Origin: Planctomycetota bacterium
Lineage (GTDB): Bacteria; Planctomycetota; Planctomycetia; Planctomycetales; Planctomycetaceae
NCBI GenBank assembly: GCA_027618475.1
Contig: JAQCEJ010000003.1
Location: 1 to 64,000 of the forward strand
Direction: 5' to 3'
Length of the DNA stretch: 64,000 nucleotides
A program made the translations under genes and the position numbers. This document shows positions 9,259 to 17,681 of this stretch, in pieces; within the stretch, counting starts at the first letter, position 1, and each line of letters starts with the position of its first letter. The notes below the pieces were generated by a model. The model was not told the origin of the DNA. It was given only the letters and a program-made list of their open reading frames with translations, and ran no database searches.

Positions 9259-10503
9259 TCATCTCGGCTTCGTCGGTCCGAGATTGCGCCAAAGCCGGAA
9301 GTCGTTCGAGCCGCGCTCGGCGGTACCGATGAGATCCTGCCTGCCGTCACCGTCGATATCGGCGGCGATCACCTGGTTGGCGTTGATCCATGTCGGCATG
9401 ATCGGGTGTTTTTTCCATTGGCCCTTCGGGTCGCCGGTGTTTTCGAACCAATGAATGCCGCCGGGGTTTCCCATGCTGGAGCCGGAGGCATCGATGTCGC
9501 CATCGCCATCGAGATCGACGGCGATCGCCTCGAATGCCCAGTACAACTCACCGATGAAATGCTTCTTGAAGGTCGATCCGTCGCCGGGGGTGCCGACGTT
9601 TTCGTACCACGCGGCCTGATGGGTCGAGTCTTTGTCCGTGCCGTCGAAATAGCCGAGCCCGACGATGATGTCGATGTCACCGTCGCCGTCCATATCAGCG
9701 GGATGCCCGTGACACGGGTTCGGAGACTGGTCGTCGACGACATGTTTTTTCCAGACGACTTTGCCGTTGTCGTCGAGCGATTCGTACCAGGCCACCAGCG
9801 GTTGTCCCAGGACCGTTCCCAACAGATCGATGCAGCCGTCGCCGTTGAAATCGGCACAGGCGATTGTGCGGGTATCATTGAGATCGGTGTCGACAAGATG
9901 TTTCTTCCACAGGTCATCGTCGTCGGGAGTGCCGTCGTTCTCGAACCAGGCGAACTCGCGTCCCGCGTAATTCGAACCGGCAACGTCGAGATCGCCATCA
10001 CCGTCGATGTCTGCGAGGGCGACATCGTACGCGCGGGAGAATTCGTTGGTGATGACATGCCTGTTCCACGGGTTGACGTCCCCTCCCTTGCCGCTATGTT
10101 CGAACCACAGCAGCTCTCCGACCCAGTTCTTGACGATCGCGATGTCGGGCCAGTCGTCGCCGTTGATGTCGCCGACGGCGTGCCGTTCGAACAGACCGGG
10201 GTCGTTATCGCAGACCAGATGTTGCCGAAAATGACCGGTGCCGTCGTTGGCGAACCACATCAGCTGGTTGTCGGTGGCATCGGCACACGTCAGATCAAGA
10301 TCCCCATCGCGATCAAGGTCGACGGCGACGGTGCCATAGGCATAGCCGAATTTGTCGCGAATCACCGATGCCTCGAATGAAAGCGGCCCGCTTTCGACAA
10401 TCGATGTCTTGGCGGGAGAATCGTCGGCGGCGTGCGAGTTGGCGAAGAGAGCAACGGCAAGGCCGAGAATGGCGATGCAAACACCCGTTGGCAGGCGGAC
10501 CAT
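9259..10503 (-). CDS. Secreted FG-GAP/VCBS repeat protein
   Basis: 414 aa. A signal peptide (VCIAILGLAVALFANSHA, cleavage after SHA) is followed by a predicted beta-propeller of FG-GAP-like repeats. At least seven calcium-type motifs are seen, such as DLDRDGDLDL, DINGDDWPDI, DIDGDGDLDV and DMDGDGDIDI, alternating with LMWFANDGTGHF-type strands. The start at 10503 has AGGAG 7 nt upstream; the track's earlier start is not supported. Likely extracellular or periplasmic, binding calcium and perhaps sugars or proteins. Confidence 0.85.
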   Translation of the reverse strand: MVRLPTGVCIAILGLAVALFANSHAADDSPAKTSIVESGPLSFEASVIRDKFGYAYGTVAVDLDRDGDLDLTCADATDNQLMWFANDGTGHFRQHLVCDNDPGLFERHAVGDINGDDWPDIAIVKNWVGELLWFEHSGKGGDVNPWNRHVITNEFSRAYDVALADIDGDGDLDVAGSNYAGREFAWFENDGTPDDDDLWKKHLVDTDLNDTRTIACADFNGDGCIDLLGTVLGQPLVAWYESLDDNGKVVWKKHVVDDQSPNPCHGHPADMDGDGDIDIIVGLGYFDGTDKDSTHQAAWYENVGTPGDGSTFKKHFIGELYWAFEAIAVDLDGDGDIDASGSSMGNPGGIHWFENTGDPKGQWKKHPIMPTWINANQVIAADIDGDGRQDLIGTAERGSNDFRLWRNLGPTKPR

Positions 10504-10859
10504 GGCTACGCTCCTTAGAAATCGTAAAGGAGAAAATGCTTTCTTTCGTCCGTCAGTAGAGTCCGTCAATTCGTGGAATGCAAGCCCACCCCCCCCTCTA
10601 CAAAGGGGTGGCAAAGGGACGAAACGGAGAGTGGCCGTTGAAGGGGATCCCCCCTTTCATCCGTCATTTTTCTTACGGCGCTTGTGAGCGGTCAAGTTTT
10701 CTGGTTAGAATAATTGGTGAGAATGAAATGTATGACACCGGGAAGTATGCCTCCCCCGTTACGCCTGCCACACTCTCTCCGCCGATGACTTGTCGTGATA
10801 TTCGAGATCGATGGCGATCTCGCCGACGGAGAGCACCATAAAATGCCAAGGAGTCGAAA

Positions 10860-11699
10860 ATGAAGTCGATTGTTCGTCCTTTTCTGTTCGTCGTCACCAG
10901 TTTACTGGTCTGGAGTGCGGTTTCAGTCGCACAGGCCCAGGTTGCGATTCCCGACAAGAACCTCGAAACGGCGATTCGCGACGTACTTAAGAAGACCGAC
11001 GCCGCGGTTGCTCTCACCGAAGACGACCTGATGAACGTCTTCATTTTGAAGGCGAAGGGAAAAGAAATCGCCGACCTGACCGGTCTCGAAAAATGTCCCA
11101 ATCTCGCCGAACTGAATCTCGCGAACAATGCGGTGACGAATCTGGCTCCTCTCGCCGGGCTGAAGAACATTCAGTCGCTGACGCTCTCGGGAAATCAGAT
11201 TGCCGACGTCGCCCCGCTGACCGAACTTACGAAATTGCAGTACCTCAACCTCGAGGGAAATCAGATCGAAGCGATTGACGGTCTGGCTGGTTTGACCAAG
11301 TTGTCGGCGTTGTACCTTTCGAAGAACAAGTTGACATCGATCGGCCCGACGGCTGGTCTCACGAAACTCGCCTCGCTGTATCTCGCCGACAATCAGATCG
11401 CTGATTTAACGCCGCTCGCCGGCATTCAGCGCGTGCAGTCTCTCGATCTGCGGAATAACCAGATCGTCGATCTCGCTCCCCTGTCGGCGATGACCGATCT
11501 CCGTTATACCCAACTTCAGGGAAATAAAGTGACCGATCTCGCTCCGCTCGTTACGATGGCCAAAGCCGATGCAGAAGGGGATAAACGTTTTGCCCCGTAC
11601 TGGAAGTTATACCTCGCCGGCAACCCGCTGAGCGACGACGCGAAGAACACGCAAGTCGCCGAACTCAAAGCGGTCGGTGTCAGAGTGATGCTGGAATAA
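10860..11699 (+). CDS. Exported leucine-rich repeat protein (internalin-type)
   Basis: 279 aa with a signal peptide ending near AQA. About seven LRR units of 22 residues follow the pattern LxxLxxLxLxxNxIxDLxPLAGL. The N-terminal segment VAIPDKNLETAIRDVL is common in LRR proteins of this kind. AAGGAG sits 6 nt before the ATG. A strong terminator follows. Its role is probably a protein-protein contact outside the cytoplasm; no partner is encoded nearby. Confidence 0.88.
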   Translation: MKSIVRPFLFVVTSLLVWSAVSVAQAQVAIPDKNLETAIRDVLKKTDAAVALTEDDLMNVFILKAKGKEIADLTGLEKCPNLAELNLANNAVTNLAPLAGLKNIQSLTLSGNQIADVAPLTELTKLQYLNLEGNQIEAIDGLAGLTKLSALYLSKNKLTSIGPTAGLTKLASLYLADNQIADLTPLAGIQRVQSLDLRNNQIVDLAPLSAMTDLRYTQLQGNKVTDLAPLVTMAKADAEGDKRFAPYWKLYLAGNPLSDDAKNTQVAELKAVGVRVMLE

Positions 11700-11733
11700 C
11701 CGATCGACCCCGCATCGATCGACAATAAATAAT

Positions 11734-11773
11734 AAAGAGACGCGACGAACCACAATTCGTCGCGTCTCTTTTT
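11734..11773 (+). terminator. Intrinsic terminator after the LRR gene
   Basis: GAGACGCGACGAA-N6-TTCGTCGCGTCTC forms a 13-bp stem (16 bp with the A/T flanks), followed by TTTTT. It also lies at the end of the convergent minus-strand gene and could serve both. Confidence 0.9.
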
Positions 11774-11791
11774 GTCAGATCAGAACCGGTC

Positions 11792-12157
11792 TTATGACCC
11801 GGTTGTCGGTGGTTGCTCCACCGGTGGCAGAACGCGAATGGTTTCTGTTTCGGCATCGTCATTACGGGCGTACGTCATCATCGATTCCCGCCGTTGCCAA
11901 TGAATGCGGTCGCGTGTGATCACCCCGTCGGCGAGGGCGCAATTCAAACAGAACTTTTCGTGCCCGCGCTGCACGTAGATCTCACCGGCTACGAGCAGAT
12001 GATAATAATCCTCGCCGGGCGATTTCGTATAGCAGTACTCTTTGTCGCAGTCGGCTTTGATGTGTACCTCAACCCCTTCGATATGGGGGACATACACCCG
12101 GCGATCTTCGATCGGCGGGTTTGGTGTCACATCATATCGGTCGCCGGGCGAGGACAT
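11792..12157 (-). CDS. Hypothetical protein with four clustered cysteines
   Basis: 121 aa; start at 12157 chosen because AGGAG lies 5 nt upstream (the track's earlier start reads through a repeat). Two cysteine pairs, DCDKEYC and FCLNC, about 40 residues apart could hold a metal ion. There is no signal peptide or membrane helix. The product was not recognised. It may be followed by the same terminator hairpin used by the LRR gene. Confidence 0.6.
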   Translation of the reverse strand: MSSPGDRYDVTPNPPIEDRRVYVPHIEGVEVHIKADCDKEYCYTKSPGEDYYHLLVAGEIYVQRGHEKFCLNCALADGVITRDRIHWQRRESMMTYARNDDAETETIRVLPPVEQPPTTGS

Positions 12158-12167
12158 CTTTTCTCCT

Positions 12168-12193
12168 CGTTCCCAAGCTCCCGCTTGGGAACG
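12168..12193. repeat. Dispersed palindrome GTTCCCAAGC-type
   Basis: CGTTCCCAAG-CTCCCG-CTTGGGAACG, a 10-bp stem. The same palindrome in the opposite orientation is at 14495-14520. No T-run, so more REP-like than terminator-like. Confidence 0.7.
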
Positions 12194-12218
12194 CACCTCT
12201 TCGCCGATCGTTCTTGAG

Positions 12219-12246
12219 AGCGCTCCGCGTTGCGTCGCGGCTAACC
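12219..12246 (-). repeat. Dispersed repeat AGCCGCGACGC-type
   Basis: Read on the minus strand, GGTTAGCCGCGACGCAACG followed by CGGAGCGCT. A near-identical copy on the plus strand lies at 45320-45347. Confidence 0.6.
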
Positions 12247-12259
12247 ACAGAACCGCGCG

Positions 12260-12703
12260 TTAAATATGCTTGATCTCGAAAATCGCTTCGATCTCGACGG
12301 CGGCGTTCGTCGGCAGCGCGGCAAAGCCGAGGGCGCTGCGGGCGTGAAAACCGTCGCCGCTCTTGCCGTACAGTTCGTGCAGCAGATCGGAAGCACCGTT
12401 GATGACCAGATGCTGATCGGTGAATTCAAGCGTCGAATTCACACAACCGAGCAACTTGAGAACCTTGAGTCCGTCAAGCGTGCCGTGGGCCTGATGAACC
12501 GACTGCAAAATCTTGATGGCGCAATCTTTGGCGGCGGCGTAGCCCTGTTCGATCGTCAGCCCGGCACCGAGCTTCCCTTTAAGATCGCTGACATGCCCCG
12601 AGGTGATCAGCAAATTACCGGTGCGGACGCACAGGTTCAAATAGCCGGGCTCTTTAGTGGGAAACGACAGTCCGAGCGAAACGGCTTTTTCTTCTGGTGT
12701 CAT
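12260..12703 (-). CDS. RidA/YjgF/UK114 family protein
   Basis: 147-aa member of the RidA superfamily, whose best-known members hydrolyse reactive enamine/imine intermediates from PLP enzymes. Typical segments are GNLLITSGHVSDLKGKLG and an IEIEAIFEI-type C-terminal strand (here AVEIEAIFEIK). The longer form resembles the YjgF-like group with a TPEEKAVSLGLSFP N-terminus. The archetypal catalytic Arg (CRVQV-type segment) is not obvious. ATG at 12703 with an AGGA 9 nt upstream. Confidence 0.85.
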   Translation of the reverse strand: MTPEEKAVSLGLSFPTKEPGYLNLCVRTGNLLITSGHVSDLKGKLGAGLTIEQGYAAAKDCAIKILQSVHQAHGTLDGLKVLKLLGCVNSTLEFTDQHLVINGASDLLHELYGKSGDGFHARSALGFAALPTNAAVEIEAIFEIKHI

Positions 12704-12909
12704 CAATTCATTCCTTGTTCAAGTTCGTAAGTAATCGAGTTCGTGCGACACAGTTTTTTCGTTGCTACAGGATGTCAGATTCGGCCGGCAGAATCAAATG
12801 TGCAACACGAGTTCCCTTCGGCAAGTTGCCACTTTAACGGGTACGGAGTGGCATTGAAACATTCCCGCGTGCTAAATTAGAAGAGAGATTACTCAATCGA
12901 GGTAACACG

Positions 12910-14373
12910 ATGCATCCGTGGGACGAACACAATCTGACGCAAACGCGCCGGCAGTTTTTTGGTCGTGGGGCGACCGGAATCGGTCTGGCGGCACTCGCCT
13001 CTCTTCTGAACGACGATCAGCCTGCGTCGGCGCGCGAACCGCAAGAGGCGGACGAAGGTCTCGCCGGGTTTCCGAATCATCCCCCGAAGGCCAAACGGGT
13101 GATTTATCTGCTCCAGTCGGGAGCCCCCACCCATGTCGATCTGTTCGACTATAAACCGAATCTGATCCCGCTACGCGGTACACCGCTCCCTGCATCGGTG
13201 CAGATGGGGCAGCGCCTCACCACGATGACGCAAGGAAAAGAACAGCCTGTTTTGCCCGCGATCGCACCATTTCACCGGCATGGCGACTGCGGCACATGGA
13301 TCAGCGATTTTCTCCCCTATACGGCCTCGATCGCCGATGAAATCTGCCTCATCAAGTCGATGCACACCGAAGCGATCAATCACGCCCCAGCGGTGACGCT
13401 GTTTCTCACCGGCGGCCAACTTCCCGGACGACCGAGTTTCGGTGCCTGGTTGTCGTACGGCCTCGGAAGTCTGAATCAGAATCTGCCGTCGTTCTGCGTG
13501 ATGACCTCGCGCGACAAAGAAGCGTCGTGCGGTCAGCTCTTCTACGATTACTACTGGGGAAGCGGGTTCCTGCCGTCGAAATTGCAGGGGGTCAAATTCC
13601 GCTCGAACGGCGACCCGGTGTTGTATCTGTCGAATCCCGAGGGACTCTCCACCAAAATCCGCCGCGGCATGTTGGATGACCTCGCGAAACTCAACGAACT
13701 CAAATATCAGCAGGTCGGCGACCCCGAGATCGTCACGCGAATCGCTCAATACGAAATGGCGTATCGCATGCAGGCGTCGGTCCCCGAGTTGACCGATCTC
13801 TCGACCGAGCCGAAACACATTCTCGACATGTACGGTCCCGACGTCACACGGCCCGGTTCGTTTGCACAAAACTGCCTGCTCGCTCGACGTCTTTCGGAAC
13901 AAGGGGTTCGCTATGTGCAACTGATGCACGCCGGTTGGGACCAGCACGGCAACCTGCCGACGCAGCTCAAGATTCAATGCGAGGATACCGATCAGCCCTC
14001 GGCGGCCCTCGTCCGCGATTTGAAGCAGCGCGGACTGCTCGACGACACGCTCATCATCTGGGGTGGCGAATTCGGCCGCACCGTCTTCGGACAAGGGGAC
14101 ATCAATAACAAGCAGGCCCACGGTCGCGACCACCATGGCCGCTGTTTCTCGTTATGGATGGCTGGCGGCGGCATCAAGCCCGGTTTCAGTTACGGCGAGA
14201 CCGACGATTTTGCATACAACGTCGCCCAAGACCCGGTCCACGTCCACGACTTTCAGGCAACGCTGATGCACTTGTTAGGGATCGATCACACGAAGCTGAC
14301 GTTCAAATATCAAGGCCGGCATTTTCGGCTGACCGACGTGCACGGAACCGTCGTGCAACCGATTTTGTCGTGA
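12910..14373 (+). CDS. Tat-exported DUF1501 protein
   Basis: 487 aa. The N-terminus carries a twin-arginine motif (QTRRQFFGRG) before a hydrophobic GIGLAALASLL stretch, so it should be exported folded through the Tat system. The DUF1501 domain shows the family blocks WGGEFGRT and GRDHHGRCFSLWMAGGG; this fold is related to alkaline phosphatase/sulfatases. Such genes usually pair with cytochrome/DUF1549/DUF1553 genes; here the gene stands alone, the nearest partner being over 10 kb away. Confidence 0.92.
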   Translation: MHPWDEHNLTQTRRQFFGRGATGIGLAALASLLNDDQPASAREPQEADEGLAGFPNHPPKAKRVIYLLQSGAPTHVDLFDYKPNLIPLRGTPLPASVQMGQRLTTMTQGKEQPVLPAIAPFHRHGDCGTWISDFLPYTASIADEICLIKSMHTEAINHAPAVTLFLTGGQLPGRPSFGAWLSYGLGSLNQNLPSFCVMTSRDKEASCGQLFYDYYWGSGFLPSKLQGVKFRSNGDPVLYLSNPEGLSTKIRRGMLDDLAKLNELKYQQVGDPEIVTRIAQYEMAYRMQASVPELTDLSTEPKHILDMYGPDVTRPGSFAQNCLLARRLSEQGVRYVQLMHAGWDQHGNLPTQLKIQCEDTDQPSAALVRDLKQRGLLDDTLIIWGGEFGRTVFGQGDINNKQAHGRDHHGRCFSLWMAGGGIKPGFSYGETDDFAYNVAQDPVHVHDFQATLMHLLGIDHTKLTFKYQGRHFRLTDVHGTVVQPILS

Positions 14374-14494
14374 ATGGACCAGGTTTGCGTGCCACTGGCG
14401 GCTCGTCCGCCAGTGTGCTTTTTCTGGTTTTTGTAAATAGACCAAGTGACGTTTCGTTCGCCCAACCCGATCGAAGCAGAGCTTCGAAGACTTG

Positions 14495-14520
14495 TGTTCC
14501 CAAGCGGGAGCTTGGGAACA
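14495..14520. repeat. Dispersed palindrome GTTCCCAAGC-type
   Basis: TGTTCCCAAG-CGGGAG-CTTGGGAACA, 10-bp stem, copy of the element at 12168-12193 with inverted loop. It lies directly ahead of the enolase-superfamily gene. Confidence 0.7.
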
Positions 14521-14546
14521 AGAGGAAGATATAGAAACCACACCCC

Positions 14547-15728
14547 ATGAAAATTGACCACGTTGAAGCGATCTGTCTCCGATTTGAATATCCCGGCGAT
14601 TCCGGGTTCACTTATGCCGGGGGAAAATGCACAGCGCGGGTGACGACGATCGTCCGTGTGCATACCGACGATGGACAGGTCGGCATCGGCAGCGGATACA
14701 GTCATCCGGCGTTAATGAAGACTATCGTCGAAGGGCACGTCGGGCCCCTCTTGCGAGGGTTCGATCCGACCGACGTCGAAAATACCTGGGAAAAGATGCA
14801 TCGCTGGACGCGGTGGTACGGTCGCAAAGGGGTCGCGATGACCGCCGTCGGAGCGATCGACACCGCCCTGTGGGATCTGCGCGGCAAAGCAGCGGGCAAA
14901 CCGGTCTATCAGCTGCTCGGCGGAGAGAAAAACTCGTGCCCCGCCTATGCGAGCGCCCTGCTGTGGAAGTCCCCCGCCGAGACCGCCGAGGAAGCGGCCC
15001 GGCATGTCGCCAACGGTTTTCGCCGTATGAAAATGCGGCTCGCACGATCCCCCGAACTCGATGTCGAACTCGTCAGCGCGGTCCGGCAGGCGATCGGACC
15101 GGAGTGCGATTTCATGGTCGACGGCTCGATGCGGTACAACCTCGACGAAGCGAAACGGATGGGGAACATCCTGGGCAAACTCAACGTCTTCTGGTTCGAA
15201 GAACCGTTCGAGCCGGAAGACATCGACAGCTTCGTTGCATTACGCGGGAATGTCCCCGTACGCCTCGCCACGGGTGAGAACGAATTCGGTTTCGATGGTT
15301 TTCGCGAACTCATTCGTGCGAAAGCCGTCGACATCGTGCAGCCCGATGCCAGCCGCTGCGGTGGCATCACGATCGTCAAGCGGGTCGCCGATCTCGCGAA
15401 AACAGCAGGGTTAAAGGTCGCCCCGCACAGTTGGAGCGACGCGGTCGCGATCACGGCGAATGCCCACGTGGTGGCGACGTTGCCGCATGGATTGACGGTC
15501 GAAGTCGATCAGACGGGGAACCCGTTCGTCGAAGAGTTACTCGTCGAGCCGCTGAAAGTCCGCGACGGCATCTTGACGTTGAGTCAAGCTCCGGGCCTGG
15601 GAATCGAACTTCGGAAAGAAATCATCGACCGCTACCGCTTCGACAACGTCGAACAGATGCCCGACGGTTCGTACTCGGATATGGCCTTCGGCCAAAAGTA
15701 CGACGTCTCGGCGAGAGCGTATGGATGA
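14547..15728 (+). CDS. Mandelate racemase/muconate lactonizing enzyme family protein
   Basis: 393-aa enolase-superfamily enzyme. The barrel acid/base residues can be placed: KMR near the second strand, metal ligands in DGSMRYN, EEPF and GENEF, and a His in APHSWSD. Together these indicate an acid-sugar dehydratase or racemase acting on a sugar-acid-like substrate; the exact compound cannot be read from the sequence. The ATG at 14547 gives a good N-terminus (MKIDHVEAI) though the Shine-Dalgarno is weak. It is next to the DUF1501 gene but separated by a repeat. Confidence 0.88.
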   Translation: MKIDHVEAICLRFEYPGDSGFTYAGGKCTARVTTIVRVHTDDGQVGIGSGYSHPALMKTIVEGHVGPLLRGFDPTDVENTWEKMHRWTRWYGRKGVAMTAVGAIDTALWDLRGKAAGKPVYQLLGGEKNSCPAYASALLWKSPAETAEEAARHVANGFRRMKMRLARSPELDVELVSAVRQAIGPECDFMVDGSMRYNLDEAKRMGNILGKLNVFWFEEPFEPEDIDSFVALRGNVPVRLATGENEFGFDGFRELIRAKAVDIVQPDASRCGGITIVKRVADLAKTAGLKVAPHSWSDAVAITANAHVVATLPHGLTVEVDQTGNPFVEELLVEPLKVRDGILTLSQAPGLGIELRKEIIDRYRFDNVEQMPDGSYSDMAFGQKYDVSARAYG

Positions 15729-16168
15729 GAATGACGAATGTCGAAATCCGAATGTCGAATCAATTCCCAATGTCGAATACCCCAATGCACATTTTCATGT
15801 CTCGGGTGTCCCCGACAATCTTTAATCCATTCCACTTTGTTTTGGGTGGCACCGATACCACCGGTGCGGCGCAGCCGTAAGAGGCCGGGGGACAAGCGAT
15901 CTGATCGCTGGGGAACTCCCGCACGCCGTCGGTTTTGATCTCATAACTTCTCGACACATTCAACGTCCATCCTGTCGCCTGATGATGACGTCAGATTTAC
16001 CGGTCGGCAGTCGATGAGCAGCCTCGCACGGCTGCGCCGCCCCGATTTTATCGGGGCCACCCTGCGGCGTTCGGGTTTCGACATTTCCAGCCGATGACTG
16101 GCTATGAACGGACCGGGGAACTACGATAAAGGTGACATCATTTTCATCGTCACTCGGAGCCTTTATCG
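15729..16168. other. Intergenic region, 440 nt
   Basis: No gene was seen. Near its left end short copies of GAATGTCGAA recur (ACGAATGTCGAAATCCGAAT and relatives), a low-complexity repeat. The right end should hold the glnA promoter, but no clear promoter or sigma-54 site was recognised. Confidence 0.5.
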
Positions 16169-17581
16169 ATGACCCCTCGTGAAGTTCTGGCGCTCTGCCG
16201 CGAACGGGAAATTCGTGCCGTCGACTTGCGGTTTATGGATTTTCCCGGAACGCTCAAGCATTTCACCATTCCGGTCCATGCGCTGACCGAAAAAAGTTTC
16301 GACGAAGGGTTCGGTTTCGACGGGTCGTCGATCCGCGGCTGGCAGACGATCAATGAGAGCGACATGCTCGTCGTTCCTCAGGCCGAGACGGCGTTCGTCG
16401 ATCCCTTTATGTCGCAGACGCTGGCGATGACGTGCAATATTCAAGATCCGATCACGCGGATGGATTATCCGAAAGACCCGCGCAACGTCGCCCGCAAGGC
16501 CGAGGCGTATCTTAAATCGACCGGTTTTGCCGACATCGCGTATTTCGGACCGAAGGCGGAATTCTTTCTCTTCGACAACATTCGCTTCGATATGCGCGAA
16601 CACGAGGCGTTTTATCATATCGACAGCATCGAAGGGGAATGGACCCGCGGGCAGCCGCGCAGCGTGCAGAACGCCGGATATCAGATTCGGCGGAAGGAAG
16701 GGTATCTGCCGATTCCCCCCGCCGATACGCTGCAGGATGTGCGAACCGAAATGATGCTCACAATGCTCGAATGCGGCGTGCAGGTCGAAGCGCAGCACCA
16801 CGAAGTCGCGACGGCGGGACAATGCGAAATCGATATGAAATTCGGTTCGCTGGTCACCATCGCCGACCACCTACTGCGGTACAAGTACATTGTGAAGAAC
16901 GTCGCATCGCGGCACGGCAAGACGGCGACGTTTATGCCGAAGCCGATCTGGAACGACAACGGCAGCGGCCTGCATCTTCATTTTTCGCTATGGAAGGGGG
17001 AGCATCCTCTGTTTCCCGGCGGGAAATACGGCGGTTTGAGCGACCTCGCGCTGTATGCGATGGGAGGGATTCTCAAGCATGCCCCGGCGGTGATGGCGTT
17101 TTGCTGTCCCACGACGAACAGTTACAAACGCTTCGTGCCCGGATACGAGGCGCCGGTCAATCTGACGTACAGCCATCGCAACCGCTCGGCGGCGATTCGC
17201 ATTCCCGTGCATCATCCCAGCCCCGAACATCGGCGGTTTGAATTTCGGTGTCCCGATTCGTCAGCGAATGCGTATCTCAGTCTGGCGGCGATACTGATGG
17301 CGGCGATCGACGGCATTCAGAATCGCATCGATCCCGGCCCGCCGCTCGACAAGGATATGTACGATCTCACCCCCGAAGAGATTGTCGATCTTCCCCCGGT
17401 GCCCCATTCGTTGGAAGAGTCTCTCGCAGCTCTGCAGAAAGATCACGACTTTCTGATACGCGGCGACGTATTTACCGAAGACGTGATCAAGACATGGATC
17501 TGGTATAAGACCACGCACGAGGTGCAATCGCTGCGAGAACGTCCGCATCCCTGGGAGTTTGCGATGTATTACGACGTATAG
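16169..17581 (+). CDS. glnA: Glutamine synthetase, type I
   Basis: 470-aa enzyme joining ammonium to glutamate with ATP. Typical segments are GFDGSSIRGW, the metal/glutamate region PKAEFFLFD, the ATP-binding signature KPIWNDNGSGLHLHFS and NRSAAIRIP. The C-terminal KDMYDLTPEE corresponds to the NLYDLPPEE adenylylation loop of the GSI-beta class, so the Tyr may be adenylylated. No PII gene or adenylyltransferase is nearby. It is convergent with the ketosynthase-like gene. Confidence 0.95.
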   Translation: MTPREVLALCREREIRAVDLRFMDFPGTLKHFTIPVHALTEKSFDEGFGFDGSSIRGWQTINESDMLVVPQAETAFVDPFMSQTLAMTCNIQDPITRMDYPKDPRNVARKAEAYLKSTGFADIAYFGPKAEFFLFDNIRFDMREHEAFYHIDSIEGEWTRGQPRSVQNAGYQIRRKEGYLPIPPADTLQDVRTEMMLTMLECGVQVEAQHHEVATAGQCEIDMKFGSLVTIADHLLRYKYIVKNVASRHGKTATFMPKPIWNDNGSGLHLHFSLWKGEHPLFPGGKYGGLSDLALYAMGGILKHAPAVMAFCCPTTNSYKRFVPGYEAPVNLTYSHRNRSAAIRIPVHHPSPEHRRFEFRCPDSSANAYLSLAAILMAAIDGIQNRIDPGPPLDKDMYDLTPEEIVDLPPVPHSLEESLAALQKDHDFLIRGDVFTEDVIKTWIWYKTTHEVQSLRERPHPWEFAMYYDV

Positions 17582-17681
17582 TTTTTCCTGCTCCCCGCGT
17601 ATGATTGCGGGACGACGAACTTCGGTGTCGACAATGTCCGCTACGGTCACACACGATTTGAAGAACGCTGCTGCGGTTTCG

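Noticed and set aside
9241-10380. 379-aa plus-strand ORF over the FG-GAP gene
   Set aside because: The repeated Val/Asp/Ile pattern is the reverse complement of the DxDGDGD repeats; the minus-strand protein has signal peptide and Shine-Dalgarno.
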